Below are positions 1-7,991 of a stretch of 36,881 bases of DNA, one piece after another. Position 1 is the stretch's first letter, and the number at the start of each line of letters is the position of its first letter. This DNA is from Halorhodospira abdelmalekii (GTDB lineage: Bacteria; Pseudomonadota; Gammaproteobacteria; Nitrococcales; Halorhodospiraceae). Position numbers and translations under genes: made by a program. The DNA lies in the NCBI RefSeq assembly GCF_016583625.1, contig NZ_NRRN01000033.1:1-36881 (forward strand), read 5' to 3'. The notes below the pieces were generated by a model. It saw only the letters and a list, made by a program, of their open reading frames with translations. It was not told the origin of the DNA and did no database searches.

Positions 1-113
1 GCCGTTGGGGAGGGCGGGGGGCGGTCAAGGGGCCGTCTAAGCGGGGGCGAGGATAACACATCTGAACGCTCACTAATCGTCAAAGTATGCAGGCAAACTA
101 CTGTGGCTCAATT

Positions 114-122
114 TGCTAGAAT
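114..122 (+). promoter_or_regulatory. possible extended -10 promoter element
   Basis: The sequence TGCTAGAAT fits an extended -10 element (TGn followed by TAGAAT) and lies about 130 bases before the chosen start of the DUF3422 gene. No good -35 hexamer is visible at the usual distance. The rest of the first 249 bases shows no gene. This is a weak call from motif reading only. Confidence 0.25.
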
Positions 123-249
123 GCTGAATCAGATGCCGCTTCGCTAGCCAGGCTCTTGATTGCCCAGGCTCCTCTGTTGCCTGCCAGTTGCCTGCTATGA
201 GCGTTGTGGCACCACCCGGTCACTTTCAAGCGCCAGACGAGTTCGAATC

Positions 250-1587
250 ATGTCACTGATGGATGCCCCACCTGAGCACCGGGTCGAGACGGTCTACGGC
301 GCCTTTAACGACCATCCGCTGCGGCAAGAGGTCAACGACGAGGTCCACGCCCGCCCGCACGAGGCGCTGGAGGCGCCGGTCCAGGTCACCCATCTCGGGA
401 TGCTCTCCGGGCGGCGTGCCGGCGAGGCTGACTTGGAGGCCATCACTGACCTGTGCCGGCGCTTCGGCGTGACCCCGCCGCACTCGGGCGCCGAACACTT
501 ATCGGCCGACTTCGGGCCGTTTCGCCTCAAGTGGGAGCGGCGCACCGAGATCTCAACCTACACCTTCTTTGTCGAGGGCGCTTTCGATGAGCCCTTCGCC
601 TCATCGCCACTCGATCAGGTCCCCTTCGATTGGCTCTACGCAGTCCCCGGGCCGCGCCTAGTCGGGGTCCACTTGGCTTTAGAGCCGGCGTGGTCGGTGC
701 CGCGCTCAAACGCAACTATTCAGCGCCTGTTTGGTAACGATCAACTGGTGGGGAGTCACATCACCGGGGGAGCGGCGCGCGTCTGGACTGATTTTCGCAT
801 TCAGGACGACGGTTTTACCCGCATCTTGATGCGCGATGTCAATCTGCGCAGCCGCCAAGCGGGGCGTGCCGTACAGCGCCTGCTCGAGATCGAGACTTAC
901 CGCATGATGGCGTTGCTGGCCTTCCCGGTCGCCCGGCAGCTTAACCCGAAACTGAATGAGCTCGAAGAGCGCCTGGCTTGGATCACCGAGCACATGACCC
1001 GGCAGCGCCGGCGCTCGGCGAGTGATGAGCAAGTGCTGCTCGGTCGCCTAACCGAGTTGGCCGCTCAGGTCGAGCGCATCGGCAATAACACCAACTACCG
1101 CTTCCACGCTGCCAGCGCCTACTTCGAGCTGGTGCAGCGGCTCATTCAGGAGTTGCGCGAGCAGCGCATCCAGGGCGTACAGACGATCCAGGAGTTCATG
1201 GAGCGGCGCCTCGTCCCGGCGATGCGCACCTGCGAGACCGCAACGGCGCGCCGCGAATCGCTCTCACAGCGAATCGCCCGCACCGGGGATTTGCTGCGCA
1301 CACGGGTCGATGTTGCGCTTGAGGCGCAAAACCGCGATCTACTCGACTCGATGAACCGCCGCGCCGACCTGCAGTTTCGCCTCCAAGAGACGGTCGAAGG
1401 GCTCTCCGTGGCGGCGATCAGCTACTATCTCATGGGCCTGCTGAGTTACTTGCTCAAGGCGGGCCACGACGCCGGCTGGATCCCGCGCGTCGAGCTCTAT
1501 CAGGGCTTGTTGGTGCCGATTGTAGTCTTCTCGATCTGGCTGCTGATCCGTATCGTGCGCCATCGCATCGCCCGTAAAGAGCTTTGA
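250..1587 (+). CDS. DUF3422 family membrane-anchored protein
   Basis: 445 residues from the ATG at 250. An upstream in-frame start at 160 would add 30 residues that look nothing like the family, so 250 (or 259) is preferred. The N-terminal stretch HPLRQEVNDEVHARP followed by EAPVQVTHL is the signature I associate with DUF3422. The middle is rich in Arg and Glu and probably helical or coiled. The C-terminus has two hydrophobic segments, around residues 375-400 and 415-435, ending in a basic tail, which suggests a large cytoplasmic domain anchored by a C-terminal hairpin. The biochemical role of DUF3422 is unknown to me. It stands alone upstream of ispB, with a promoter-like sequence between them, so co-transcription is not required. 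Confidence 0.85.
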   Translation: MSLMDAPPEHRVETVYGAFNDHPLRQEVNDEVHARPHEALEAPVQVTHLGMLSGRRAGEADLEAITDLCRRFGVTPPHSGAEHLSADFGPFRLKWERRTEISTYTFFVEGAFDEPFASSPLDQVPFDWLYAVPGPRLVGVHLALEPAWSVPRSNATIQRLFGNDQLVGSHITGGAARVWTDFRIQDDGFTRILMRDVNLRSRQAGRAVQRLLEIETYRMMALLAFPVARQLNPKLNELEERLAWITEHMTRQRRRSASDEQVLLGRLTELAAQVERIGNNTNYRFHAASAYFELVQRLIQELREQRIQGVQTIQEFMERRLVPAMRTCETATARRESLSQRIARTGDLLRTRVDVALEAQNRDLLDSMNRRADLQFRLQETVEGLSVAAISYYLMGLLSYLLKAGHDAGWIPRVELYQGLLVPIVVFSIWLLIRIVRHRIARKEL

Positions 1588-1620
1588 CCAGTCGCGTGAC
1601 AAGCCCCGCCGAGCTTCCCC

Positions 1621-1649
1621 TTGCGGGAGTCGCAAAGCGCCGCTATGCT
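1621..1649 (+). promoter_or_regulatory. candidate sigma-70 promoter of ispB
   Basis: TTGCGG (1621-1626) and TATGCT (1644-1649) are separated by exactly 17 bases, a good match to a housekeeping promoter. It lies just after the DUF3422 stop codon and about 90 bases before the ispB ATG. A strong Shine-Dalgarno (GAGGGAGGA, 1662-1670) and a nine-codon open frame (ATG at 1673, TAA at 1700) follow it. Confidence 0.5.
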
Positions 1650-1738
1650 GGTCGCGCTTTCGAGGGAGGAAGATGTCAGAAGTTTTAGATGGCCCTACCT
1701 AAAGATCCTCTCTGCCCAATCGCAGGCTCGGTTTGCCC

Positions 1739-2710
1739 ATGAAACTTGATGCCATCCGCGAGTTGGCTGCTGTTGATATGGCGGCGGTCAATCGCTTGAT
1801 CGAGGAGCGGCTCGCGTCCGATGTGGTGCTGATCAATCAGCTCGGCCACCATATCGTCCACAGCGGCGGGAAGCGGCTGCGTCCGCTCGTTGCGCTGCTG
1901 GCAGCGCGTGCCTGTGGCCACAGCGGAGATGATCACATCCTCCTCGCGGCGGTGATCGAGTTTATCCATACGGCGACCCTGCTGCACGACGATGTCGTCG
2001 ATGGCTCGCAGTTGCGTCGCGGCCGTCAGACTGCGCATACGATCTGGGGCAACGAGGCGAGCGTTCTGGTCGGTGACTTTCTCTACACCCGTGCCTTCGA
2101 GATGATGGTCGAGCTCGACTCGATGCCAGTGCTGCGGGTTATGGCGCATGCGACCAATACGATTGCCCGCGGCGAGGTCATGCAGCTAATGAATGTGCAT
2201 GAACCGGACATTAGCGAAGAGGAGTATCGGCAGGTCATCTACCGTAAGACGGCGACCCTCTTCGAGGCTGGATGTCAGTGTGGAGCGATTTTGGCACGGT
2301 TAGAGTCCTCGGTCTGCGATGCTCTCGGGGCGTACGGCCGCCACTTGGGGACGGCCTATCAACTGGTCGACGACGCGCTCGACTACAGCGGCAACGCCGC
2401 GGAGATTGGCAAGAATATCGGTGACGATCTGGCCGAGGGCAAGACGACGATGCCGTTGCTTCATGCGATGCGTGTTGGTGACGAGGCCGACCGGCAGCTG
2501 ATTCGCCAGGCGATCGAGGCCGGCGGGTTAGAGCGGATGGAAGCGGTGGGACGTGCTATTGAAAAGAACGGCTCGGCAGAATACACTAGGCAGCTCGCTG
2601 AGGCTGAGGTGAAACAGGCGATCGCGAGCCTGGTCTCGGTGCTCCCCGCTTCGGAGTGGCGTGATGCCCTTGTGGAGCTGGCTGAGGGGTCGGTATCGCG
2701 GACGATGTAG
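1739..2710 (+). CDS. ispB: octaprenyl diphosphate synthase IspB
   Basis: 323 residues from the ATG at 1739; a TTG two codons earlier is also in frame. This trans-polyprenyl synthase elongates farnesyl diphosphate with isopentenyl diphosphate to make the quinone side chain (ubiquinone/menaquinone). The first Asp-rich motif DDVVD is at about residues 84-88 in LLHDDVVD. The second, DDALD, lies in YQLVDDALDY. The GGKRLRP substrate-binding loop is at about residues 43-49. The N-terminus (MKLDAIRELAAVDMAAVN) and ASVLVGDFLYTRAF follow E. coli IspB nearly residue for residue, which supports the start and the long-chain assignment. No good Shine-Dalgarno sits directly before 1739. The stop codon lies in a 12-base sequence repeated at once (2699-2710 and 2711-2722). 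Confidence 0.96.
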   Translation: MKLDAIRELAAVDMAAVNRLIEERLASDVVLINQLGHHIVHSGGKRLRPLVALLAARACGHSGDDHILLAAVIEFIHTATLLHDDVVDGSQLRRGRQTAHTIWGNEASVLVGDFLYTRAFEMMVELDSMPVLRVMAHATNTIARGEVMQLMNVHEPDISEEEYRQVIYRKTATLFEAGCQCGAILARLESSVCDALGAYGRHLGTAYQLVDDALDYSGNAAEIGKNIGDDLAEGKTTMPLLHAMRVGDEADRQLIRQAIEAGGLERMEAVGRAIEKNGSAEYTRQLAEAEVKQAIASLVSVLPASEWRDALVELAEGSVSRTM

Positions 2711-2770
2711 CGGACGATGTAGCCAGCCGCCGCGGCGGACGGCGAGAGGGAGCGCGTAGGGAGTAGATAA

Positions 2771-2847
2771 CGGGGTGTAGCTCAGTTTGGTAGAGCACTG
2801 CCTTCGGGAGGCAGGGGCCGCAGGTTCAAATCCTGCCACCCCGACCA
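2771..2847 (+). tRNA. tRNA-Pro (anticodon CGG)
   Basis: 77-base cloverleaf. The acceptor arms CGGGGTG (2771-2777) and CACCCCG (2837-2843) pair perfectly, followed by discriminator A and an encoded CCA (2845-2847). The D arm is TAGCTCAGTTTGGTAGAGCA. The anticodon stem is CTGCC/GGCAG with loop TTCGGGA, placing CGG at positions 34-36, so it reads proline CCG codons. The T arm contains GGTTCAAATCC. The DNA-encoded CCA is usual for gammaproteobacteria. It lies 60 bases after ispB on the same strand and is followed by an intrinsic terminator. Confidence 0.97.
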
Positions 2848-2858
2848 GATTGCAAAGA

Positions 2859-2891
2859 GGGGCTAGACTGGAGCGGTCTGGCCCCTTTTTT
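2859..2891 (+). terminator. rho-independent terminator after tRNA-Pro
   Basis: The arms GGGGCTAGAC (2859-2868) and GTCTGGCCCC (2876-2885) pair over ten bases with one T-G wobble, have a 7-base loop, and are followed by six T. Position and strength fit termination of the tRNA transcript. Confidence 0.9.
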
Positions 2892-2991
2892 GTGCCTGTG
2901 GCGTGTGGGGGCGCGTCTTGGTTATATTGGATGTACGCCCTCGGTGCGCCGTGGTGGTGGCGCGTTGAGGGGATTGGAAGGGGATGGGGGC

Positions 2992-3531
2992 ATGGTCGCA
3001 TACACACTCTTTTTAGCGATGCTGAGCGCGCTGATGGCGGTGGCGGTCGGGGCTCTGGTTACGGGTGTCTACACGCCGGCAGCCTGGCAACAGCAGATCG
3101 AGGCTGCGGAGCTGGCCGATTCGCCGCGCTATATCTTGTTGGAGCCGGCGCTGGAGATCGGTCCGGAGCAGGGGTGGGAGGATGGCGCAGCGCATATCCG
3201 GCTTGAGTTGGTGACGCGGCACGATCCGACCGTGCAGGCGATTGCCCATCACATGCCGACGCTGCGCAGCGAACTCGTCGAAGGGCTCGCCTTGTGGCAG
3301 CCAGCCGAGTTCTCGGGGCGCGAAGGGCGTCGCCGTCTGGTGACTGAGATCCTTCGCTTGAGTAACGAGGCGCTGCGCGCCGAAGGGGTGAATGCGCGTA
3401 TCGAGGCGGTCTACGTCCTCAGGCTCGATCTGCAGTACGATCAAGAGATCGGCTTGCCCGATGCCGATGCCGCGGCGACCGCGCTTGTGCACGACCCCTT
3501 AGGCGCCCCCGTCGCCGAGCATGCGCGCTAG
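2992..3531 (+). CDS. FliL-like membrane protein
   Basis: 179 residues from the ATG at 2992, preceded by a purine-rich GGAAGGGGATGGGGG. The N-terminus is one hydrophobic segment (about residues 4-27), then a periplasmic region. Residues about 70-150 follow the FliL pattern: RHDPTVQAIAHHMPTLRSEL, then a short loop, then 'GRRRLVTEILRLSNEAL' and 'IEAVYVLRLDLQ'. FliL associates with the flagellar stator and basal body. No other flagellar gene is present, so this is an orphan paralogue and may not act in motility. Its 3' end overlaps the converging response regulator by 33 bases (3499-3531). FliL-fold membership is fairly sure; function is inferred. Confidence 0.7.
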   Translation: MVAYTLFLAMLSALMAVAVGALVTGVYTPAAWQQQIEAAELADSPRYILLEPALEIGPEQGWEDGAAHIRLELVTRHDPTVQAIAHHMPTLRSELVEGLALWQPAEFSGREGRRRLVTEILRLSNEALRAEGVNARIEAVYVLRLDLQYDQEIGLPDADAAATALVHDPLGAPVAEHAR

Positions 3532-4308
3532 GATTCCGCGGGCGGTTTCGGGGTCGAACGGTTTATCGCAGATCGCATCGACCCCGGCTTGAGCCACGGC
3601 GCTGAGGCTGGCCTGGTTGCTTTCAGAGCTGACCATGAGGATCGGCAGGTGGAGCAGGTTGGGGTTGTTGCGGATGTAGTCTGTCAGCTCACGGCCATCC
3701 ATCTCCGGCATGTTGTAATCGGTGACAACGAGGTCGAAGCCGTGCTCGCTGAGTGCGTCAACGGCCTCGCGGCCGTTGGCGGCCTCGATAAAGATTTCGG
3801 CACCGATCGACTCGAGCACCCGGCGGATGTACTTGCGTGCTAGGCGACTGTCGTCGACGAGCAGGATGCGCAGCTCGGTGATATCGAACAGCTCTAGATC
3901 CAGCTCTTGCTCACTGAGGAAGTCGAGGCTGGCCCGCAGCGCGCGGTCGAGATCCTCGGCACTGAAGGGTTTAGGCAGGATCGCCATGATGCCCGATTGT
4001 CGCAGGGTCTCTAGCTGTTTGCGGTCGCGGATACTGGAGACCAGCATAAAGGCCTGATCTTCGGTTTCGGGGTCGTTGCGCAGCTCCAGCATCCACTCCT
4101 CGGCGGTGCCCTCGGGCAGGTACATGGCGCTGATGACCAGATCGGGGCGATGGGCAGCGTAGAGACGACGTGCCTCAGTCAGAGAGCCGGTTGCTTCGAG
4201 CCGGTGGATACCGGCGTTCTGTAGACTGTGGGCGAGAATACGGCGCTGAACCTCGGAGGGCTCGGCAAGCAGGACAGTGAGCTCCGAGGCGCTCATGGAG
4301 TAGTTCAT
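3499..4308 (-). CDS. response regulator with two receiver domains, first degenerate
   Basis: 269 residues, made of two CheY-like receiver domains and no output domain. Domain 2 (about residues 145-268) is complete: acidic pair D152-D153, phospho-acceptor D197 in VVTDYNMPEMDG, and K249 in CDKPF. Domain 1 (about 9-130) keeps the fold and the lysine (K113 in LPKPF). Its acidic pair is replaced (LLAEP) and the phospho-acceptor position, four residues before the proline, is alanine (A61 in ISAMYLP). It is therefore probably a pseudo-receiver used for binding. Such stand-alone double receivers act as phospho-signal adaptors in chemotaxis-like or c-di-GMP circuits. No histidine kinase is adjacent. 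It converges on the FliL-like gene. Confidence 0.88.
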   Translation of the reverse strand: MNYSMSASELTVLLAEPSEVQRRILAHSLQNAGIHRLEATGSLTEARRLYAAHRPDLVISAMYLPEGTAEEWMLELRNDPETEDQAFMLVSSIRDRKQLETLRQSGIMAILPKPFSAEDLDRALRASLDFLSEQELDLELFDITELRILLVDDSRLARKYIRRVLESIGAEIFIEAANGREAVDALSEHGFDLVVTDYNMPEMDGRELTDYIRNNPNLLHLPILMVSSESNQASLSAVAQAGVDAICDKPFDPETARGILARMLGDGGA

Positions 4309-4377
4309 ACAGACGACCCCTAAATTGAGATGGTTTGGCTTTCGTCTTAGTATGCGGCAACGCTCTCGCGGTGCAAA

Positions 4378-6048
4378 ATGCTTGGGTCGTTTTTTCAGGA
4401 GCTCGATCGGATGAGGTGGATCAGCCCACTGTCAATTGTCGGGGTGCTCTTCGGCACCCTCTTTTTTGCCTTCTCGCTCACCCCGAGCCTGTTGCCGCGG
4501 CCCTTCGCGATGCAGGGTCTGATCGCTGGGCTGTCGTTTACCGCCGGGTACGCCCTGGGGGTCTTTGGGCAGTGGCTCTGGTACTACCTCGAGCTGCCGG
4601 GACCACGACTGCGCACCGCACGGGTGATCTCCATCGTCGCCGGCAGTGGCTGCGTGCTCGTCATGCTGCTCTTTATGTGGCGCGCCTCGGAGTGGCAGAT
4701 GGCGGTGCGCGAGTTGATGGGCATCGAGGAGACGGTGACTGTGCAGCCGCTCGGGGTCGTAGCGATCGCCGCCTTGGTCTTTGTCGCCATGCTGATCGTC
4801 GCGCGTCTCTTTCGTGCCACGTTCCGTTTCTTGTCGCGGAAGCTGCAGCGTATTGTGCCGCGGCGGATCTCGTATGCCGTCTGGGTCATGGCTGCACTGG
4901 CGCTCTTTTGGGCGCTGATCGACGGGGTGGTCTTTACGGTGGCGCTGCAGGTCGCCGACAGCTCCTATCAGCAAGTCGATGCCTTGATCGAAGACGATTT
5001 GGAACGCCCGCTCTCACCGAAAAAGACCGGCAGTCCAGATTCGTTGGTGGAGTGGCGTGATCTGGGGCGGCAGGGACGCAACTACATCGCAACCGGACCG
5101 AGTGTTGCCAATCTGAGCGAATTTTTCGGCGACGATACAGTGCTAGAGCCGATCCGCGTCTATATCGGTTTGAATGCCGCCGAGACCGCCGAGGAGCGTG
5201 CTGCGCTCGCGTTGGCCGAACTGCAACGGGTGAACGCCTTTGAACGCTCGGTCCTGCTGCTGGTTACGCCGACCGGTACCGGCTGGGTCGACCCGGCGGC
5301 GGCGATCCCGATCGAGTATCTTCACCGCGGTGATATCGCCACGGTTGCGGCGCAATACTCCTACCTGCCAAGTCCGTTGTCGCTTTGGGTTGAGTCCGAC
5401 TACGGAGTGGAGACCGCGCGCGCCCTCTTCGAGGTGATCTACGGCTACTGGACCGAGTTGCCAGCCGATGAGCGTCCGGCTCTCTACCTGCACGGACTCA
5501 GTTTGGGTGCGTTGAATTCGGATCGTTCGTTCGACTTCTACGATATTATCCACGACCCCTTTCAGGGTGCGCTCTGGAGTGGGCCGCCGTTTCGCAGCGA
5601 GACGTGGCAGCGGATCACTCAGCGGCGCGATCGTGGCTCTCCGGCGTGGCTGCCGATCTTTCGCGACGGGCACGTAGTCCGTTTCATGAACCAAGAGCAC
5701 GGCTTCGAGCGGCCTGATGCCCCATGGGGGCCGTTTCGCATCGGCTTTTTACAGTACGCCAGCGATCCGGTGACCTTCTTCGAGCCGGAAGCCTTTTTCC
5801 GCGAGCCGGCCTGGATGAGCGGTCAGCGGGCCCCCGATGTTGCGCCCGATCTGCGCTGGTACCCCATCGTAACCATGTTGCAGCTGGCCGCCGATATGAC
5901 TGCCGGCACGACCCCGGCGGGCTACGGCCACAACTATGCGGTAGAACACTACATCGATGCGTGGCACGCGCTTACCGAGCCGCCGGGGTGGAGTGAGGCC
6001 GAGATTGAGCGGCTTAAGGTGTGGTTAAGCGGGATCGAGGAGGAGTGA
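4378..6048 (+). CDS. membrane alpha/beta hydrolase, Abhydrolase_9 family
   Basis: 556 residues from 4378; an ATG at 4411 (residue 12) is an alternative start. The N-terminal half has about five hydrophobic segments (roughly 15-35, 45-65, 80-100, 125-145, 165-190). It contains FSLTPSLLPRP, the hallmark I know from the Abhydrolase_9_N domain. The C-terminal half is a hydrolase domain with nucleophile S375 in HGLSLGA. Candidate acid and histidine residues lie further on, in the conserved GYGHNYAVEHYIDAW segment among others. The natural substrate is unknown; a lipid or ester in the membrane is plausible. It is divergent from the response regulator, with 69 bases between starts, and converges on fabV. 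Confidence 0.85.
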   Translation: MLGSFFQELDRMRWISPLSIVGVLFGTLFFAFSLTPSLLPRPFAMQGLIAGLSFTAGYALGVFGQWLWYYLELPGPRLRTARVISIVAGSGCVLVMLLFMWRASEWQMAVRELMGIEETVTVQPLGVVAIAALVFVAMLIVARLFRATFRFLSRKLQRIVPRRISYAVWVMAALALFWALIDGVVFTVALQVADSSYQQVDALIEDDLERPLSPKKTGSPDSLVEWRDLGRQGRNYIATGPSVANLSEFFGDDTVLEPIRVYIGLNAAETAEERAALALAELQRVNAFERSVLLLVTPTGTGWVDPAAAIPIEYLHRGDIATVAAQYSYLPSPLSLWVESDYGVETARALFEVIYGYWTELPADERPALYLHGLSLGALNSDRSFDFYDIIHDPFQGALWSGPPFRSETWQRITQRRDRGSPAWLPIFRDGHVVRFMNQEHGFERPDAPWGPFRIGFLQYASDPVTFFEPEAFFREPAWMSGQRAPDVAPDLRWYPIVTMLQLAADMTAGTTPAGYGHNYAVEHYIDAWHALTEPPGWSEAEIERLKVWLSGIEEE

Positions 6049-6088
6049 GAACAGGTGGGCGCCGTCCCTGGCGCTGTCGGCGGTGTGT

Positions 6089-7297
6089 TCAGCGACCGCC
6101 GGAATCGTAAGCCAAATTCGGGATGGTAACGTGGGGATCGACATCGGCCTCGTAGTCGATGCCGTCGAGCCCGAAACCGAACAGCTTTAAGAAGTCGCGC
6201 TGGTAGCCGGCGAAGTCGGTCAGCTCGTCAATGTTATCGTCGGTCAGTTGCTCCCAGCGACGCGCGACCTCGCTTTGCACCTCGGGGTCGAGCTCCCAGA
6301 GATCGACGCGAATCCGCCCCTCATCGTCGAGCACCGGCTCAGCGCTGCAGAGGCTTTCGCGGAAGAGCCGATCGATCTGCTCAATGCAGCCTTCGTGCGT
6401 GCCGCGCTCCTTCATCACCTTAAACAGCAGAGCGAGGTAGATCGGCATCGCTGGGATGGCGGCTGAGGCCTGAGTGACGAGGGCCTTGAGCACCGAGACG
6501 CGCCCCTCGCCGCCTTTGGCTGCGAGGCGCTCGTGGATCTGCGCTGCGCGCCGATCGAGATCCTTCTTTGCCGCGCCGATGGTGCCGTTCCAGTAGATAT
6601 CCCAAGTGATCTCACCGCCGAGGTAGGTGTAGGCAGTGGTCTTGGCGCCATCGGCGAGGAGTCCGGCCTCATCCAGGGCCTCAATCCACATCTGCCAGTC
6701 CTCACCGCCCATGACCGCTACGGTGTCTTCGATCTCCTGCTCGGTGGCCGGCTCTAAGTGGACGGTCTGCAGCGTGCCTTTGTCGGTATCGATGCCCTTT
6801 TGCGTCGTCGGCTTGCCGGTCGGTTTGAGGGTCGAGCGGTGGACTTCGCCAGTGCGCGGATGGACCCGCTTAGGTGCCGCTAAGCTGTAGATCACCAGGT
6901 CGACTTGGCCCATCTCTTGACGGATCAGTTCCATCGCCTGCTGCTTGATCTCATCGCTGAAGGCGTCGCCGTTGATGCTCTTAGCGTAGAGACCCTCGGC
7001 CTCGGCGAACTCCTGGAAAGCGGCGCTGTTGTACCAGCCTGGTGAGCCGAGTTTGTTTTCGCTGCTGGGCCGTTCGAAGAAGATACCCAGGGTGGCTGCC
7101 CCGGCGCCGAAGGCCGAGACGATCCGTGAGGCGAGGCCGTAGCCGGTGGAAGCGCCGATGACCAGCACCCGCTTCGGGCCGTTGTTCACCGGGCCGTTGC
7201 CCTTGACGTAGTCGATCTGCTCACGGACGTGAGCCCGGCAGCCGTGCGGGTGAGTGGTGGCGCAAAGGAAGCCGCGCACGCGGGGCTTGATGATCAT
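6089..7297 (-). CDS. fabV: trans-2-enoyl-ACP/CoA reductase FabV
   Basis: 402 residues, the normal FabV length. It reduces enoyl-ACP to acyl-ACP with NADH, the last step of each fatty-acid elongation cycle; some homologues act on crotonyl-CoA. The nucleotide-binding motif [11 protein letters not shown] is at residues 48-58. The Tyr-x8-Lys signature is Y235 and K244, followed by K245, the same numbering as characterised FabV enzymes. [14 protein letters not shown] and HVTIPNLAY near the end are also typical. The start is supported by GAGGGAGGG a few bases upstream. FabV is the triclosan-insensitive type of enoyl reductase. No other fatty-acid gene is adjacent. Confidence 0.97.
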   Translation of the reverse strand: MIIKPRVRGFLCATTHPHGCRAHVREQIDYVKGNGPVNNGPKRVLVIGASTGYGLASRIVSAFGAGAATLGIFFERPSSENKLGSPGWYNSAAFQEFAEAEGLYAKSINGDAFSDEIKQQAMELIRQEMGQVDLVIYSLAAPKRVHPRTGEVHRSTLKPTGKPTTQKGIDTDKGTLQTVHLEPATEQEIEDTVAVMGGEDWQMWIEALDEAGLLADGAKTTAYTYLGGEITWDIYWNGTIGAAKKDLDRRAAQIHERLAAKGGEGRVSVLKALVTQASAAIPAMPIYLALLFKVMKERGTHEGCIEQIDRLFRESLCSAEPVLDDEGRIRVDLWELDPEVQSEVARRWEQLTDDNIDELTDFAGYQRDFLKLFGFGLDGIDYEADVDPHVTIPNLAYDSGGR

Positions 7298-7472
7298 AAG
7301 GCCCTCCCTCGGTCTCTATATCAGTGATCGGTGTATCAGCGATCTGTCGTGGTTGGTAGCCGGGCCGTGCTCGGTAGTCCAGCCGTTTACAGAATCTGGC
7401 ACTGCCTAGCCTAGATAAGCGTTGCGCTAGGATAACACGGGTAGGGCGATCGCCTACGACGGGTGGCGGCAA

Positions 7473-7508
7473 TGCTATACTGCCGCAAACCCATTGAGGC
7501 GGGTTTTT
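7473..7508 (+). promoter_or_regulatory. extended -10 promoter followed by a 5' stem-loop
   Basis: TGCTATACT (7473-7481) is a good extended -10 element; the -35 region is poor. Transcription would start near 7488, exactly where a hairpin begins: AAACCC (7487-7492), an 8-base loop, GGGTTT (7501-7506) plus two more T. The hairpin would be the extreme 5' end of the message for the coiled-coil gene at 7529. It could protect the RNA or act as a weak terminator. The remaining bases between 7298 and 7472 show nothing further. Confidence 0.4.
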
Positions 7509-7528
7509 ATTGCGCGTAGGACAGAACG

Positions 7529-7909
7529 ATGGCGTTAACCCAAGAGGACATCGAGTTCATCAAGGCCAACATGGGCGATTGGCTGGCCGAGCAGAGCCTT
7601 GGTAAGCCGCCCCAGGTCTATGAGATCGAACTGCGCGAGCGCATGGTGCGGGTCGAGGAGGAGCTTCGGCACCAGCGCGATTTGATGCGTGAAGGTTTTG
7701 CTCAGGTCGAGAAGCGTTTCGAGCAAGTCGACAAGCGCTTCGAGCAAGTCGAGAGGCGTATTGAGCAGATCGACAAGCGTTTTGATCAAGTCGACCGACG
7801 CTTCGAGGAGATGACTCGTCGCATCGACCGGTTCATGCTTTGGTCATTCGCCACAACGATTAGCGTCGGTGCGATTGTTGTCACGTTGGTGAAGTTTTGG
7901 CACCCCTGA
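7529..7909 (+). CDS. small coiled-coil protein with C-terminal membrane anchor
   Basis: 126 residues. Residues about 35-103 form a heptad repeat whose clearest units are EKRFEQV, DKRFEQV, ERRIEQI, DKRFDQV and DRRFEEM, visible in DNA as diverged 21-base repeats from about 7706 to 7815. Residues about 104-122 (LWSFATTISVGAIVVTLV) form one transmembrane helix, so this is probably a tail-anchored, self-associating protein. Short proteins of this shape occur in many bacteria, some filed under DUF1640-like families; none has a role I can name. The next gene on the same strand starts 82 bases later (7992), so co-transcription with the long methyltransferase is possible. Confidence 0.8.
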   Translation: MALTQEDIEFIKANMGDWLAEQSLGKPPQVYEIELRERMVRVEEELRHQRDLMREGFAQVEKRFEQVDKRFEQVERRIEQIDKRFDQVDRRFEEMTRRIDRFMLWSFATTISVGAIVVTLVKFWHP

Positions 7910-7991
7910 TTGGTGCAGTGCCCGGATGTGAGTGCACCGTTGCGAGTGCACTGAGTACAGTACCTGACCGCGTGCGCACGAACGACGACTC

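Noticed and set aside
2787-3206. Plus-strand frame across the tRNA and terminator
   Set aside because: It runs through a clear tRNA gene and terminator and has no family resemblance; the FliL-like frame explains the region.
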